DNA of 64,000 nucleotides, from assembly GCF_002095575.1 (NCBI RefSeq), contig NZ_MLJJ01000002.1, forward strand, positions 62,001 to 126,000, given 5' to 3'. Positions within the stretch are counted from its first letter, which is position 1. Each line of letters opens with the position of its first letter. The notes under the pieces were generated by a model, which was not told the origin of the DNA, made no database searches, and saw only the letters and a list, made by a program, of their open reading frames with translations. The position numbers and the translations under genes were made by a program. Below, piece by piece: positions 29,581 to 40,254 of the stretch. Origin of the DNA: Pantoea septica (GTDB lineage Bacteria; Pseudomonadota; Gammaproteobacteria; Enterobacterales; Enterobacteriaceae).

Positions 29581-29958
29581 TCAATGTATATGGGTTTCTA
29601 CGGCGAGGCGGAACACCGGGATATCGATGTGAAAGGTTTCCCCCTCTTCATCCTGCATCACATAGTGTCCCTGCATGGTGCCCATCGGCGTTTCGATAAC
29701 GGCGCCGCTGGTGTACTGAAATTCGCTGCCGGGCGCAATCACGGGCTGCTCGCCGACCACGCCTTCGCCCTGAACTTCGGTTTCGCGTCCGTTGCCGTTA
29801 GTGATGAGCCAGTAGCGGCCCAGCAGCTGCACGGCATTTCGACCCAGATTGCGGATGGTAATGGTATAGGCAAAGACGAAGCGCTCCTCTTCCGGCGAGG
29901 ATTGAGAAGCGATATAGAGACTTTGTACCTGAACAGACATCCGGGCCGATTCACTCAT
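29581..29958 (-). CDS. apaG: ApaG (Co2+/Mg2+ efflux-associated, ApaG-domain protein)
   Basis: A 125-residue protein of the fibronectin-III-like ApaG fold. Its role is uncertain: mutants of Salmonella corD (apaG) affect cobalt resistance and magnesium efflux, and the fold also occurs in F-box proteins. The conserved block [30 protein letters not shown], and [12 protein letters not shown], match the enteric protein closely. Three nt separate it from rsmA, and the apaH gene follows. The ATG at 29958 gives the expected length. Confidence 0.96.
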   Translation of the reverse strand: MSESARMSVQVQSLYIASQSSPEEERFVFAYTITIRNLGRNAVQLLGRYWLITNGNGRETEVQGEGVVGEQPVIAPGSEFQYTSGAVIETPMGTMQGHYVMQDEEGETFHIDIPVFRLAVETHIH

Positions 29959-29961
29959 GCG

Positions 29962-30783
29962 TTACTCCAGCGGTTCAACGTTGTGCGTCGCCAGCCAGTT
30001 GGCTAACTGACAGTATTGCGCCACCGACACGTTTTCCGCGCGTAGTCCTGCATCGATGCCCAGCTCATCCAGCGCGCCGGCGGCGAACAGATGGCCGAGG
30101 CTGTTGCGCAGGGTTTTGCGGCGCTTGCCGAAGGCTTCGGTGGTGATGCGGCTCAGTACGCGAATATCACTGACCGGATGCGGCGGCTCCACAAACGGCA
30201 CCAGGCGCACCACTGCCGAATCCACCTTAGGCGGCGGCGTAAAAGAGTGCGGCGGCACTTCAAGCACCGGGATAACCTGACAATAATATTGCGCCATCAC
30301 GCTGAGGCGGCCGTAGGCTTTGCTGCCTGGCCCGGCGACGAGGCGGTTAACCACCTCTTTCTGCAGCATGAAGTGCATATCTTTAATCGAACCAGTATAG
30401 CTGAAAAGGTGAAACATCAGCGGGGTCGAAATATTGTAAGGCAAGTTGCCGAAGACGCGCAGCGGCTGGCCTTTCTCTTTCGCCAGCGCGGCGAAATCAA
30501 AGGTCATCGCATCCTGCTGATAGATCGTCAGCTTCGGCCCCAGGAACGGATGGGTCTGCAGACGCGCAGCCAGATCGCGGTCCAGCTCGACCACCGTTAA
30601 AGCGTCGAGACGCTCGCCGACCGGCTCGGTCAGCGCGCCGAGGCCAGGGCCGATCTCCACCAGCGCTTCGCTGCGCTGCGGATGAATGGCGGAGACAATG
30701 CTGTCGATAATGTACTGATCGTTCAGGAAGTTCTGCCCGAAACGTTTACGGGCGTAGTGCCCCTGATGGACGCGATTATTCAT
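29962..30783 (-). CDS. rsmA: 16S rRNA (adenine1518-N6/adenine1519-N6)-dimethyltransferase
   Basis: RsmA (KsgA) dimethylates two adjacent adenines in helix 45 of 16S rRNA using SAM, a late quality-control step of 30S assembly; loss gives kasugamycin resistance. The 273-residue product has [15 protein letters not shown], the SAM-binding [13 protein letters not shown] (about residues 42-54) and the catalytic [16 protein letters not shown] (about 111-126). Its ATG overlaps the pdxA stop by 8 nt, so translation is coupled. Confidence 0.98.
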   Translation of the reverse strand: MNNRVHQGHYARKRFGQNFLNDQYIIDSIVSAIHPQRSEALVEIGPGLGALTEPVGERLDALTVVELDRDLAARLQTHPFLGPKLTIYQQDAMTFDFAALAKEKGQPLRVFGNLPYNISTPLMFHLFSYTGSIKDMHFMLQKEVVNRLVAGPGSKAYGRLSVMAQYYCQVIPVLEVPPHSFTPPPKVDSAVVRLVPFVEPPHPVSDIRVLSRITTEAFGKRRKTLRNSLGHLFAAGALDELGIDAGLRAENVSVAQYCQLANWLATHNVEPLE

Positions 30784-31768
30784 TACTGCTCTTGATCATA
30801 GTGATGGCGAGGTTAAGCGCCGTAATAAAGCTGCCCGGCTCCGCCTGGCCCAGACCTGCCAGCTCCAGCGCGGTGCCGTGGTCGACGGAAGTACGGATAA
30901 AGGGCAGGCCGAGGGTGATATTCACCGCGCGGCCGAACCCCTGGAATTTTAGCACCGGCAAACCCTGATCGTGATACATCGCCAGCACCGCATCGGCGTG
31001 CTGCAGATATTTCGGCTGGAAAAGGGTGTCGGCCGGCAGCGGCCCGGTAAGCTGAATGCCCTGTTCGCGCAGGGAGTCGAGCGCCGGAATAATCGTATCG
31101 ATCTCTTCGCGTCCCATATGGCCGCTCTCGCCCGCATGGGGATTGAGCCCGCAGACGAAGATATGCGGCTGTGGGATGGCGAACTTCTGCTGCAGATCGC
31201 GATGCAGAATTGTAATCACTTCGCGCAGGCTGGCGTGGGTAATGGCCGCAGAGACATCTTTCAGCGGCAGATGCGTGGTCGCCAGCGCGACGCGCAGCTC
31301 TTCGGTCGCCAGCATCATCACGACGCGATGACCGCCGGCGCGATCGGCGAAGAATTCGGTATGGCCGGTAAAAGGAATGCCGGCATCGTTAATCACGCCT
31401 TTATGCACCGGGCCGGTGATCAGCGCGGCGAATTCGCCGTTCAGGCAGCCGTCGCAGGCGCGCGCCAGGGTCGCCAGCACGTAGGCGCTGTTGGCCGGCT
31501 GGAGTTCGCCCGGCGTAACCGGCTGCGCGGTGTCTATCGGCAGGATGGTCAGCGAGCCGGCCTGCTGCGGCTGCGCCGCGAGGCCGGGCTGATAGTCGCG
31601 CAGCGTCAGCGGCAAGCCGAGCTGAGCGGCGCGCGCATGCAGCAGCTGCGGCGACGCGCAAACCACCAGTTCAACCGGCCAGTTTTGCTGAGCCAGCTGA
31701 ATGGCGAGATCGGGACCAATCCCGGCGGGTTCGCCGGGCGTGATGACGACGCGATAATTACTGAGCAT
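30776..31768 (-). CDS. pdxA: 4-Hydroxythreonine-4-phosphate dehydrogenase
   Basis: NAD-dependent, metal-requiring dehydrogenase of the DXP-dependent pyridoxal phosphate pathway. The 330-residue protein opens with [16 protein letters not shown] and contains the metal-binding histidines in [30 protein letters not shown] and [18 protein letters not shown]. It overlaps surA by 11 nt and rsmA by 8 nt, inside the operon. Confidence 0.98.
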   Translation of the reverse strand: MLSNYRVVITPGEPAGIGPDLAIQLAQQNWPVELVVCASPQLLHARAAQLGLPLTLRDYQPGLAAQPQQAGSLTILPIDTAQPVTPGELQPANSAYVLATLARACDGCLNGEFAALITGPVHKGVINDAGIPFTGHTEFFADRAGGHRVVMMLATEELRVALATTHLPLKDVSAAITHASLREVITILHRDLQQKFAIPQPHIFVCGLNPHAGESGHMGREEIDTIIPALDSLREQGIQLTGPLPADTLFQPKYLQHADAVLAMYHDQGLPVLKFQGFGRAVNITLGLPFIRTSVDHGTALELAGLGQAEPGSFITALNLAITMIKSSNE

Positions 31769-33053
31769 TGCCGTCCAGGATTTTCACGTAGGCGCTGGCG
31801 CGCTGTTCCTGCATCCAGGTCTGCGCTTCTTCGGCAAACTTACGGTTGAAAAGCAGGCGATAGGCGCGCTCTTTCTGCGCCGCATCGGTCTTATCGACCT
31901 GACGGGTATCCATCAGCTGGATCAGGTGCCAGCCGAAAGAGGAGTGAACCGGCTTACTGGTCTGGCCTTTCTGCAGCTGTAACAGGGCGTCGCGGAATGC
32001 CGGATCGAAGGCTTCCGGAGAGGACCAGCCCAGATCGCCGCCCTGGTTGGCGGAGCCCGGATCGTCGGAGAACTGTTTGGCTGCCGCCGCGAAGCTGGTT
32101 TTACCGCTGCGGATATCGGCGGCGATCTGTTCCAGCTTCGCGCGCGCCTGCTCGTCGGTCAGGATCGGCGACGGTTTGATCAGGATATGGCGCGCGTGCA
32201 CTTCGGTGACGGAGATGTTTTTGCTCTCGCCGCGCAGATCGTTGACCTTCAGGATATGAAAGCCGACGCCGGAGCGGACTGGGCCGACGATATCACCTTT
32301 TTTCGCAGAGGAGAGTGCCTGCGCGAACAGGGTCGGCAGCTCTTCGATTTTGCCCCAGCCCATGTTGCCGCCTTTCAGCGCCTGCGGATCGGCGGAGTAG
32401 GTAACGGCCAGCTTGCCGAAATCCGCGCCGCCTTTCAGTTCGCCTACCAGCTGCTTAGCCAGCGCTTCCTGATCGTCGACCTGCTGCTGCGTCGGGTTTT
32501 CCGGCAGCGGCAGCAGAATTTGGCTGACGTTCAGCTCGGTGCCCTGCGCGTTTTGCGCACCGACCTGGGTTGCCAGCGTATCGACTTCCTGCGGCAGGAT
32601 GGTGACGCGACGACGCACCTCATTGTTGCGAACTTCGGCAATCAGCATCTCTTTGCGGATCTGGCTGCGGTAGTCGCTGTAGTTGACGCCGTCGTAGGCC
32701 AGGCGGCTGCGCAGCTGATCGAGGCTCATATGGTTCTGCGCGGCGATATTGCCGATCGCCTGGTCGAGTTGCTGATCGCTAATCTGCAGCCCCGCTTTTT
32801 CGCCCATCTGCAGGATGATGTTGTCCATGATCTGACGTTCAAGGATCTGGTGACGCAACGTCTTGTCGTCCGGCAGCTGCTGCCCGGCCTGTTGCGCCTG
32901 CGCCTTTACGGTGCGCAGCATATTGTCTACGTCACTCTCCAGAACGACGCCGTTATTCACAACGGCAGCGACTTTATCAACCACTTGTGGTGCTGCGAAC
33001 GCGGTGTTGGCGGCTACCGCCACACCCAGAATCAGCATTCTCCAGTTCTTCAT
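31758..33053 (-). CDS. surA: Periplasmic chaperone/peptidyl-prolyl isomerase SurA
   Basis: Carries unfolded outer-membrane proteins across the periplasm to the BAM complex. The 431-residue product has a signal peptide cleaved after TAFA (about residue 21: NTAFA then APQVVDKV), an N-terminal chaperone domain, and two parvulin domains, the first around [21 protein letters not shown] and the second around [25 protein letters not shown]. It directly follows lptD, one of its main clients, 55 nt away. Full length as in E. coli (428). Confidence 0.98.
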   Translation of the reverse strand: MKNWRMLILGVAVAANTAFAAPQVVDKVAAVVNNGVVLESDVDNMLRTVKAQAQQAGQQLPDDKTLRHQILERQIMDNIILQMGEKAGLQISDQQLDQAIGNIAAQNHMSLDQLRSRLAYDGVNYSDYRSQIRKEMLIAEVRNNEVRRRVTILPQEVDTLATQVGAQNAQGTELNVSQILLPLPENPTQQQVDDQEALAKQLVGELKGGADFGKLAVTYSADPQALKGGNMGWGKIEELPTLFAQALSSAKKGDIVGPVRSGVGFHILKVNDLRGESKNISVTEVHARHILIKPSPILTDEQARAKLEQIAADIRSGKTSFAAAAKQFSDDPGSANQGGDLGWSSPEAFDPAFRDALLQLQKGQTSKPVHSSFGWHLIQLMDTRQVDKTDAAQKERAYRLLFNRKFAEEAQTWMQEQRASAYVKILDGNAQ

Positions 33054-33108
33054 ACTTTTTCCATAGTTGTTTCCGCAGTGCGGGAATTACCAGTCAAACA
33101 TCGCAACA

Positions 33109-35487
33109 TCAGAAAGCGCGCTGGTAAGGGATAATGCCCTGACGCAGCATCTGGTCGGTGCCTAAGCCATAACCGGAGCTCAAACCACGCAGCTCAATGT
33201 TGAATGAGATTTGGTTGTCATACTTACTGTCGTTGTTTTCCCAACCGTTGATCTTGCGTTCGTAACCGACGCGGATCGCGTAGCAGCAGGAGCTGTACTG
33301 CAGGCCAACCAGCTGCGAGGCCGGTTTCTGGTTGCGCGTATCGTAGTAGTACGCGCCCACCACTGACCAGGCGTCCGCAATCGGCCAGCTGGCGGTGCCG
33401 CCTACCTGTGAAATTCCCTTTTTGTAGATCGGGTTGTTCACCAGGTCGGAGTTGTTCAGCGCGCTGGCCACATATTCCGGGCTGCTGTAGCGATAGCTCA
33501 GCTGCAGAACGCGGTCGGCGTCGCGACGATACTCCAGCACGGTATTGCCCTGTGCGACGTTGTCGAGACGGGTGTCATACTGCAATCCGCCGCGAACGCC
33601 CCAGCGATCGCTGACTTTCCAGTAGGTGTCGCCGGCCCAGATCAGGCTGCCGGTGTCATCTTCTTTGTTGGTCTGGTTCACGCCGGTACGCGCAGGGGTA
33701 AACGAGTAGATTTGACCCACGGAAACGTTAAAACGTTCAACCAGATCCTGATCATAAATACGCGTGGTGACGCCGGTCGATACCTCGTTGGCGGAGGCGA
33801 TGCGATCCAGGCCGCTATAGGTGCGGTCGCGGAACAGGCCGGTATAGTCGGTCTGCAGCAGCGTCGAGTCGTACGGATAGATATCGCTCTGGTTGCGGTA
33901 TGGAATATAGAGATACTGCACGCGCGGCTCGAGCGTCTGGGTGTAGCCTGCCGCCCAGTCCATATCGCGGTCGAATACCAGACGGCCGTCGACCTTGAAC
34001 TGCGGCATGGTGCGGTTCACCGTGCTTTTCAGCTGGCCGCTCTGGCTGTTGGCTGCATCCGCCAGGTTGGCGTTGTAGTAATCCAGCGAATCCTGCTCAT
34101 AGTGCGTGGCGAGGAACTTCGCTTCGGTATCCAGACTCGCCCAGCCGTTAGAGAGCGGCAGGTTCAGCGTCGGCTCGACGTGCAGACGGGTCGCTTCAGG
34201 ATAGTTATTGTTGACGTTGGTGAACTTCACCGCCTGCGCGTAAATGCGGCCGTCGAACGGACCGATGTCGTTCTGGTAGAAGTTCAGATCGAGCTGCGGC
34301 TGCGCGCGATAGACGTTGCTGCTGCTGGTGTCGCCGAAGACCTGGAAGTCGCGGCTGGAGAGCGTGGCGTCCCAGTTCGTGTCGGCATAGCCGAAGCTGA
34401 ACTTCTGCGTCGCATAGCCGTCAGTTGAGTTGTAATATTTCGAGTCGAGATCGTTAAAGTAGTAAGGATCGCTGACTTTGGTGTAATCGGCGTTAAAGCG
34501 CCAGTGCTGATCGTAGACCCCGGCGTGGCGCCAGTAGAAGAGCCAGCGGTCGTTGCTCTTGTCTTCCGCGATATTACGCGCCGCTTTGTCTTTATCATAC
34601 TGGTTGTCCGACGGCAGGTAGTCGAACTCCATCAGGCCGGCGCCGAACTGCGTCAGGTAGCGGAATTCGTTTTCCAGCTGCATGCCGCGCTTCGACATGT
34701 AGTGCGGCGTAATGGTGGCGTCCGCCTGCGGCGCGATGTTCCAGTAGTAGGGCAGGACAAATTCGAAGCCTTTGCTGCTGCCATATTTCGCGTTGGGGAT
34801 CAGGAAGCCGGAGCGGCGGCGATCGCCGATCGGCAGCTGAAGATAGGGGCTATAGAAGATCGGCACCGCGCCCAGCTTAAAGCGGGCGTTCCAGATCTCC
34901 GCCACCTCTTCTTCGCGATCCTGGATGACCTCCGAGCCCACGACGCTCCAGCTGTTGTAGCCGGGCAGGCAGGAGGTGAAGCTGCCGTTTTCCAGAATGG
35001 TGTAGCGGTTATCGGCGCGCTGTTTCATCAGATCGGCGTCGCCGCGTCCCTGACGGCCCACCATCTGGTAGTTGCCGTTCCAGACGTTGGTGTCTTTGGT
35101 ATTCAGATTGGACCAGGCTTTCGGACCTTTCAGGATGACCTGATTGTCGTCATAGCTCACATTGCCCAGCGCGTCGACGGTGCGAACCGGCGTGGTTTGC
35201 CCTTCCTGCTGGCGCTGATGCAGCTGCATTTCATCCGACTGCAGGCGGCTGTTGCCCTGCTGCACATCCACATTGCCGGTGAATACCGCGTCGTCCGGAT
35301 AGTTTCCCTTCGCCGCGTCGGAATGAATCGTGACCGGCTGCTGGTTCGTCTGGCCAGTGACCAGCGGGCGGTTATAGCTCGGCACGCCCAGCATACACTG
35401 CGACATAAGATCGTCGGCCAGGGCAGACTGACTGGATATCGCTGCGCCGATCATGGTGGCCAGCAGGGTAGGTAGTCGTTTATTCAT
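33109..35487 (-). CDS. lptD: LPS-assembly outer-membrane protein LptD
   Basis: With LptE it forms the plug-and-barrel that inserts lipopolysaccharide into the outer leaflet. The ATG at 35487 ([12 protein letters not shown]) gives 792 residues with a signal peptide cleaved after SALA; an upstream in-frame ATG at 35523 adds a poor leader and is rejected. The N-terminal periplasmic OstA domain ([19 protein letters not shown]) is followed by a large barrel. The four cysteines needed for the rearranging disulfides are visible: in SQCMLG, TSCLPG and the pair YSSCCYAIR. It is the first gene of the minus-strand operon and is divergent from djlA. In E. coli this operon is driven by sigma-E; I did not identify such a site with confidence here. 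Confidence 0.97.
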   Translation of the reverse strand: MNKRLPTLLATMIGAAISSQSALADDLMSQCMLGVPSYNRPLVTGQTNQQPVTIHSDAAKGNYPDDAVFTGNVDVQQGNSRLQSDEMQLHQRQQEGQTTPVRTVDALGNVSYDDNQVILKGPKAWSNLNTKDTNVWNGNYQMVGRQGRGDADLMKQRADNRYTILENGSFTSCLPGYNSWSVVGSEVIQDREEEVAEIWNARFKLGAVPIFYSPYLQLPIGDRRRSGFLIPNAKYGSSKGFEFVLPYYWNIAPQADATITPHYMSKRGMQLENEFRYLTQFGAGLMEFDYLPSDNQYDKDKAARNIAEDKSNDRWLFYWRHAGVYDQHWRFNADYTKVSDPYYFNDLDSKYYNSTDGYATQKFSFGYADTNWDATLSSRDFQVFGDTSSSNVYRAQPQLDLNFYQNDIGPFDGRIYAQAVKFTNVNNNYPEATRLHVEPTLNLPLSNGWASLDTEAKFLATHYEQDSLDYYNANLADAANSQSGQLKSTVNRTMPQFKVDGRLVFDRDMDWAAGYTQTLEPRVQYLYIPYRNQSDIYPYDSTLLQTDYTGLFRDRTYSGLDRIASANEVSTGVTTRIYDQDLVERFNVSVGQIYSFTPARTGVNQTNKEDDTGSLIWAGDTYWKVSDRWGVRGGLQYDTRLDNVAQGNTVLEYRRDADRVLQLSYRYSSPEYVASALNNSDLVNNPIYKKGISQVGGTASWPIADAWSVVGAYYYDTRNQKPASQLVGLQYSSCCYAIRVGYERKINGWENNDSKYDNQISFNIELRGLSSGYGLGTDQMLRQGIIPYQRAF

Positions 35488-35669
35488 ACGCGGTATCGAG
35501 AATTCCATGAAAACTGGCATCATGCCGACAATCGGCTCAGAGACTAACGTACTGCCCGGCGTTGTGCCAGTGTTAATCCGTGTCTGTCCGCGTTGCCGTT
35601 AGGCGCTGGGATAAATGACAGGTATGATAATGCAATTTTCAGCCGCAAGCATGGCGAATTGAGGAGTTT

Positions 35670-36473
35670 ATGCGCTACTGGGGAAAAGTTATTGGGCTGG
35701 TGCTGGGGCTGCTTTCCGGCGCCGGTTTTTGGGGCATTGTGTTCGGCCTGGCGATAGGCCATCTGATCGATAAGGTTCGCGGCGCAAAAGGACAGGCCTG
35801 GTTCGCGAATAACCAAACCCGCCAGACGCTGTTTTTTCTGACCACTTTTCAGGTGATGGGCCACCTTACCAAATCGAAAGGGCGCGTCACTGAAGCCGAT
35901 ATTCAAATCGCTTCTTTATTAATGGATCGCATGCAGCTGCACGGCGATGCGCGCACCGCCGCGCAGCGCGCCTTCCGCGAAGGCAAGCAGGGCGACTATC
36001 CGCTGCGCAGCAAACTGCGCGAGCTGCGCAGCGCCTGTTTCGGCCGCTTCGATCTGATTCGGATGTTTCTGGAAATTCAGATTCAGGCCGCCTTCGCCGA
36101 CGGCTCGCTGCATCCGAACGAGCGTCAGGTGCTGTATGTGATCGCCGAAGAGCTCGGCATCTCGCGCATTCAGTTCGATCAGTTCCTGCGCATGATGGAG
36201 GGCGGCCAGCAGTTCGGCGGCGGGCAAGGCGGCGGCTATCAGCAGGCGCAGCGCGGGCCGACGCTGGAGGACGCCTGCAGCGTGCTGGGGGTGAAAAGCA
36301 GCGACGACGCCACCACCATTAAGCGCGCCTACCGTAAGCTGATGAGCGAGCATCATCCCGACAAGCTGGTGGCGAAAGGCTTGCCGCCGGAGATGATGGA
36401 GATGGCGAAACAGAAGGCGCAGGAGATTCAGGCGGCTTACGATCTGATTCGCCGCGAGAAAGGCTTTAAGTAG
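35670..36473 (+). CDS. djlA: Membrane-anchored co-chaperone DjlA
   Basis: Type III membrane J-domain protein that works with DnaK and, when overproduced in E. coli, activates the Rcs capsule phosphorelay. The 267-residue product has one N-terminal membrane segment ([24 protein letters not shown]) with regularly spaced glycines, a central TerB-like domain, a Gly/Gln linker ([17 protein letters not shown]), and a C-terminal J domain with HPD in [12 protein letters not shown]. It is divergent from lptD and runs towards rluA, 13 nt away. Confidence 0.97.
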   Translation: MRYWGKVIGLVLGLLSGAGFWGIVFGLAIGHLIDKVRGAKGQAWFANNQTRQTLFFLTTFQVMGHLTKSKGRVTEADIQIASLLMDRMQLHGDARTAAQRAFREGKQGDYPLRSKLRELRSACFGRFDLIRMFLEIQIQAAFADGSLHPNERQVLYVIAEELGISRIQFDQFLRMMEGGQQFGGGQGGGYQQAQRGPTLEDACSVLGVKSSDDATTIKRAYRKLMSEHHPDKLVAKGLPPEMMEMAKQKAQEIQAAYDLIRREKGFK

Positions 36474-36486
36474 CGCGCGAGCCCGC

Positions 36487-37140
36487 TTAAAAATCGGCGG
36501 GCTGGCGGAAGGTCATGCTGTTGCCGAATGCCGGATGCGTGATGGTCAGCGATTCGGCATGCAGCAGCAGGCGCGGCGCGCGGGCTTTCGCGTCGGGATG
36601 GGCGTAAAAGCCGTCGCCCAGGATAGGATGGCCCAGCGCCAGCATGTGCACGCGCAGCTGGTGCGAGCGGCCGGTGATTGGCTTTAGCGCCACGCGCGCG
36701 CTGTTGTCGTCCAGAAAAGCCAGCACTTCATACTCGGTCTGCGCCGCTTTGCCGGTTTCAAAGCAGACCTTCTGTTTCGGCCGGTTCGGCCAGTCGCAGA
36801 TCAGCGGCAGATCGATAACCCCTTTTTCCGCTGCCGGATGGCCCCAGACGCGCGCCACGTAGCTTTTTGACGGCTCGCGCTCGCGAAACTGGCGCTTCAG
36901 CTCGCGCTCCGCTGCCTTGGTTAAGGCGACCGCCAGCACGCCGCTGGTGGCCATATCGAGGCGATGCACCGATTCCGCCTGCGGATAGTCGCGCTGTATG
37001 CGCGTCATTACGCTGTCTTTGTGCTCTTCCAGACGGCCCGGCACCGACAGCAGCCCGCTCGGCTTATTGACCACCATAATGTGCGCATCCTGATAAAGGA
37101 TGTGCAGCCAGGGTTCGCGCGGCGGATTATAGGGTTCCAT
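36487..37140 (-). CDS. rluA: 23S rRNA/tRNA pseudouridine synthase RluA
   Basis: Isomerises U746 of 23S rRNA and U32 of several tRNAs. The 217-residue protein (E. coli 219) carries the catalytic aspartate D62 in the motif VHRLDMATSGV, the NKPSGLLSVPGR block and the GRSHQLRVHMLALGHPILGD block of the RluA family. It lies downstream of rapA on the same strand, with a terminator between them. Confidence 0.97.
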   Translation of the reverse strand: MEPYNPPREPWLHILYQDAHIMVVNKPSGLLSVPGRLEEHKDSVMTRIQRDYPQAESVHRLDMATSGVLAVALTKAAERELKRQFREREPSKSYVARVWGHPAAEKGVIDLPLICDWPNRPKQKVCFETGKAAQTEYEVLAFLDDNSARVALKPITGRSHQLRVHMLALGHPILGDGFYAHPDAKARAPRLLLHAESLTITHPAFGNSMTFRQPADF

Positions 37141-37165
37141 GATGTATTCGCTTTCTGCCTAAAGT

Positions 37166-37185
37166 AAAAGGGGCCAAACGGCCCC
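37166..37185 (-). terminator. rapA terminator
   Basis: On the minus strand GGGGCC (37185-37180), loop GTTT, GGCCCC (37175-37170), then TTTT (complement of A 37166-37169) and ACTTT. It lies 7 nt after the rapA stop and would partly separate rapA from rluA. Confidence 0.75.
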
Positions 37186-37191
37186 GATAGA

Positions 37192-40098
37192 TTACTGATG
37201 CGTCACCACGATCAGACGCAGCGCGTCCAGACGCCAGTTGGCCTGGCTCAGGCTTTCCAGCACCTGCTGGCGATTGCTCTCCAGCGCCTCGATCTCATCT
37301 TCGCGGATGTTGGGGTTGACCGCTTTCAGCGCCTCAAGACGCGACAGCTCCGCGCCCAGCTTCTCATCCGCTTCGGCGCGCGCCGCGGCGATCAGCGCCT
37401 GCGCTTCCGGCACCACTTTCTCTTCCGCCTGCACCAGAATCGCGTGCACATCCTGCTGTACCGCGTTGACCAGCTTGCTGCCGGTATGGCGATTCACCGC
37501 ATTAAGCTGGCGGTTGAAGCTTTCAAACTCTACCTTGCCCGCCAGGTTGGTGCCGTTGCGATCCAGCAGCATGCGGATCGGCGTCGGCGGCAGGAAGCGC
37601 GTCAGCTGCAGATGCTTCGGTGCCTGCGCCTCGACCACGTAGATCATCTCCACCAGCAGCGTGCCGACCGGCAGCGCCTTGTTTTTCAGCAGCGACAGCG
37701 CGCAGCTGCCGGTGTCGCCGGAGAGGATCAGATCCAGGCCGTTGCGGATCAGCGGATGCTCCCAGGTGATGAACTGAGTATCTTCGCGCGACAGCGCCTG
37801 GTCGCGGTTGAAGGTGATGGTGCAGCCATCTTCCGGCAGGCCGGGGAAATCGGGCACCAGCATATGGTCGGACGGCGTCAGCACGATCAGGTTATCGCTG
37901 CGATCCTCCTGATTAATGCCGACGATATCGAACAGGTTCAGCGCGAAGTTCACCAGTTCGGTGTCGTTGTCCTGCGCGGCGATCTCCGCCGCCAGCGCCT
38001 GCGCCGACTCGCCGCCGTTGGAGTTGAGCTCCAGCAGGCGGTCGCGGCCCTGTTCCAGCTGCGACTTCAGCGACTCGTGCTGCTTGCGGCACTCGGCGAT
38101 AAATTCATCCAGGCCTTCGCTGTTTTCCGGCGCGGCGAGGAAGTCGATCAGCGGCTGATGCACGCTGTCGTAAATGGTGCGGCCGGTGGGGCAGGTGTGC
38201 TCGAAGGCGTCGAGCCCTTCATGATACCAGCGCAGCAGCACCGCCTGAGCGGTTTTCTCCAGCCAGGGAACCATGATCTGAATATCGTGCGCCTGGCCGA
38301 TACGATCGAGACGGCCGATGCGCTGCTCCAGCAGATCCGGGTTAAACGGCAGATCGAACATCACCAGACGGCTGGCGAACTGGAAGTTGCGTCCTTCGGA
38401 ACCGATTTCGGAGCAGAGCAGCACCTGCGCGCCGTTCTCTTCCGAGGCGAACCAGGCGGCGGCGCGGTCGCGTTCGATGATCGACAGCCCTTCGTGGAAT
38501 ACCGCCGCGCGAATGCCTTCGCGCTCGCGCAGCACCTGCTCCAGCTGCAGCGCGGTGGCCGCCTTGGCGCAGATCACCAGCACTTTCTCTTTGCGGTTGC
38601 TGGTCAGGTAGCCAAGCAGCCACTCGACGCGCGGATCGAAGTTCCACCAGGTGCCGCTGTCGCCTTCGAACTCCTGATAAATTTGCTCGGGATAGAGCAG
38701 GTCGCGCGCGCGCTCTTCCGCGCTTTTGCGCGCGCCCATGATGCCGGAGACCTTGATGGCGGTTTGATACTGCGCCGGCAGCGGCAGGCGGATCTGGTGC
38801 AGCTCGCGTTTCGGAAAGCCCTTCACGCCGTTACGCGTGTTGCGGAACAGCACGCGGCTGGTGCCGTGGCGATCCATCAGCATGGCGATCAGCTCTTTGC
38901 GCGCGTCGAGTTTGCCGTCGCGTTCGCTGTTAGCGACCTGCAGTAGCGGCTCAATATCCTGCTCGCCCACCAGATCGTTGATGATGTTCATCTCTTCCTG
39001 CGAGATCGCTTTGTCGGCCAGCAGTGAAGAGACCGCGTCGGCGACCGGGCGGAAGTGCTGCTGCTCTTCGACAAACTGCGCGAAGTCGTGGAAGCGATTG
39101 GGATCGAGCAGACGCAGACGGGCGAAGTGGCTCTCCATTCCCAGCTGTTCCGGCGTTGCGGTCAGCAGCAGCACGCCGGGGATCTGCTCCGCCAGCTTTT
39201 CGATAACCGCATATTCGCGGCTGGGCTCGCCTTCGCTCCAGGCGAGGTGGTGCGCTTCGTCGACCACCATCAGATCCCACTCGGCCTCTGCGAGCAGCTC
39301 AAGACGCTGCTTGTTACGGCGTACGAAATCGAGCGAGCAGATAATCAGCTGTTCGGTCTCGAAGGCGTTGTCGCTGTCGTGCTGCGCTTCGGCGTAGCGG
39401 TCATCGTCGAACAGCGAGAAGTGGAGGTTGAAGCGGCGCAGCATCTCGACCAGCCACTGATGCTGCAGGGTTTCCGGCACGATGATCAGCACGCGCTCGG
39501 CGCGTCCGGCCAGCAGCTGCTGCTGGATGATCATGCCGGCTTCGATGGTTTTGCCGAGGCCCACCTCGTCCGCCAGCAGCACGCGCGGAGCATGGCGGCG
39601 ACCCACATCGTGGGCGATATGCAGCTGATGCGGGATCAGGTTAGTGCGCATGCCGCGCAGACCGCTTACCGGCAGACGATACTGCGCGCTCTGATATTTG
39701 CGGGCGCGATAGCGCAGGGCGAAGCGATCCATACGATCGAGCTGGCCGGCAAACAGGCGATCCTGCGGTTTGCTGAATACCAGCTTGCTGTCGAGCATCA
39801 CCTCACGCAGCATCACCTCGCTTTCATCCGTATCGAGACGCGTGCCGATATAGGTCATCAGGTCATTTTCGTTGCGTACTTCATCGACGCGCATCTGCCA
39901 GCCTTCGTGGCTGGTCACCGTATCGCCCGGATTAAAGATAACGCGAGTCACCGGAGAATCGTTACGGGCATACAGGCGGTTTTCGCCCGTGGCCGGAAAC
40001 AGCAGCGTAACCATGCGGGCGTCCGCCGCCACGACGGTTCCGAGCCCCAGTTCACTTTCCGTATCACTAATCCAGCGCTGACCTAATGTAAAAACCAT
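37192..40098 (-). CDS. rapA: RNA polymerase-associated helicase-like ATPase RapA (HepA)
   Basis: SWI2/SNF2-type ATPase that binds core RNA polymerase and helps recycle it after transcription. The 968-residue product is identical in length to E. coli RapA. Two N-terminal Tudor-like domains precede the helicase core with Walker [16 protein letters not shown] (about residues 170-185), the DEAH box [10 protein letters not shown] (about 280), [11 protein letters not shown], and in the second RecA lobe [12 protein letters not shown] and [12 protein letters not shown]. The C-terminal region binds the polymerase. It stands between polB and rluA, all on the minus strand. Confidence 0.98.
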   Translation of the reverse strand: MVFTLGQRWISDTESELGLGTVVAADARMVTLLFPATGENRLYARNDSPVTRVIFNPGDTVTSHEGWQMRVDEVRNENDLMTYIGTRLDTDESEVMLREVMLDSKLVFSKPQDRLFAGQLDRMDRFALRYRARKYQSAQYRLPVSGLRGMRTNLIPHQLHIAHDVGRRHAPRVLLADEVGLGKTIEAGMIIQQQLLAGRAERVLIIVPETLQHQWLVEMLRRFNLHFSLFDDDRYAEAQHDSDNAFETEQLIICSLDFVRRNKQRLELLAEAEWDLMVVDEAHHLAWSEGEPSREYAVIEKLAEQIPGVLLLTATPEQLGMESHFARLRLLDPNRFHDFAQFVEEQQHFRPVADAVSSLLADKAISQEEMNIINDLVGEQDIEPLLQVANSERDGKLDARKELIAMLMDRHGTSRVLFRNTRNGVKGFPKRELHQIRLPLPAQYQTAIKVSGIMGARKSAEERARDLLYPEQIYQEFEGDSGTWWNFDPRVEWLLGYLTSNRKEKVLVICAKAATALQLEQVLREREGIRAAVFHEGLSIIERDRAAAWFASEENGAQVLLCSEIGSEGRNFQFASRLVMFDLPFNPDLLEQRIGRLDRIGQAHDIQIMVPWLEKTAQAVLLRWYHEGLDAFEHTCPTGRTIYDSVHQPLIDFLAAPENSEGLDEFIAECRKQHESLKSQLEQGRDRLLELNSNGGESAQALAAEIAAQDNDTELVNFALNLFDIVGINQEDRSDNLIVLTPSDHMLVPDFPGLPEDGCTITFNRDQALSREDTQFITWEHPLIRNGLDLILSGDTGSCALSLLKNKALPVGTLLVEMIYVVEAQAPKHLQLTRFLPPTPIRMLLDRNGTNLAGKVEFESFNRQLNAVNRHTGSKLVNAVQQDVHAILVQAEEKVVPEAQALIAAARAEADEKLGAELSRLEALKAVNPNIREDEIEALESNRQQVLESLSQANWRLDALRLIVVTHQ

Positions 40099-40254
40099 AT
40101 TTTTCTAGCTCGAATTTTTAAGGTGTTTTTGGTGATGTTTCCCCGCCACAGGCAATACCTTTTCCCCAGACAAAGGGCGGTCTGGTCAGGTTTTAAGAGC
40201 GGTGAGATGCAGGAAGGGCGCTATGGTACTGGAAGGCAGGCCGTTCGTCACCTG

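Noticed and set aside
35488-35523. Upstream ATG for lptD
   Set aside because: Adding 12 residues before the normal signal peptide spoils it; the ATG at 35487 matches the family start.
37198-38946. 582-codon open frame antisense to rapA
   Set aside because: Begins opposite the rapA 3' end; Arg/Gln/Leu-rich shadow without family signature.
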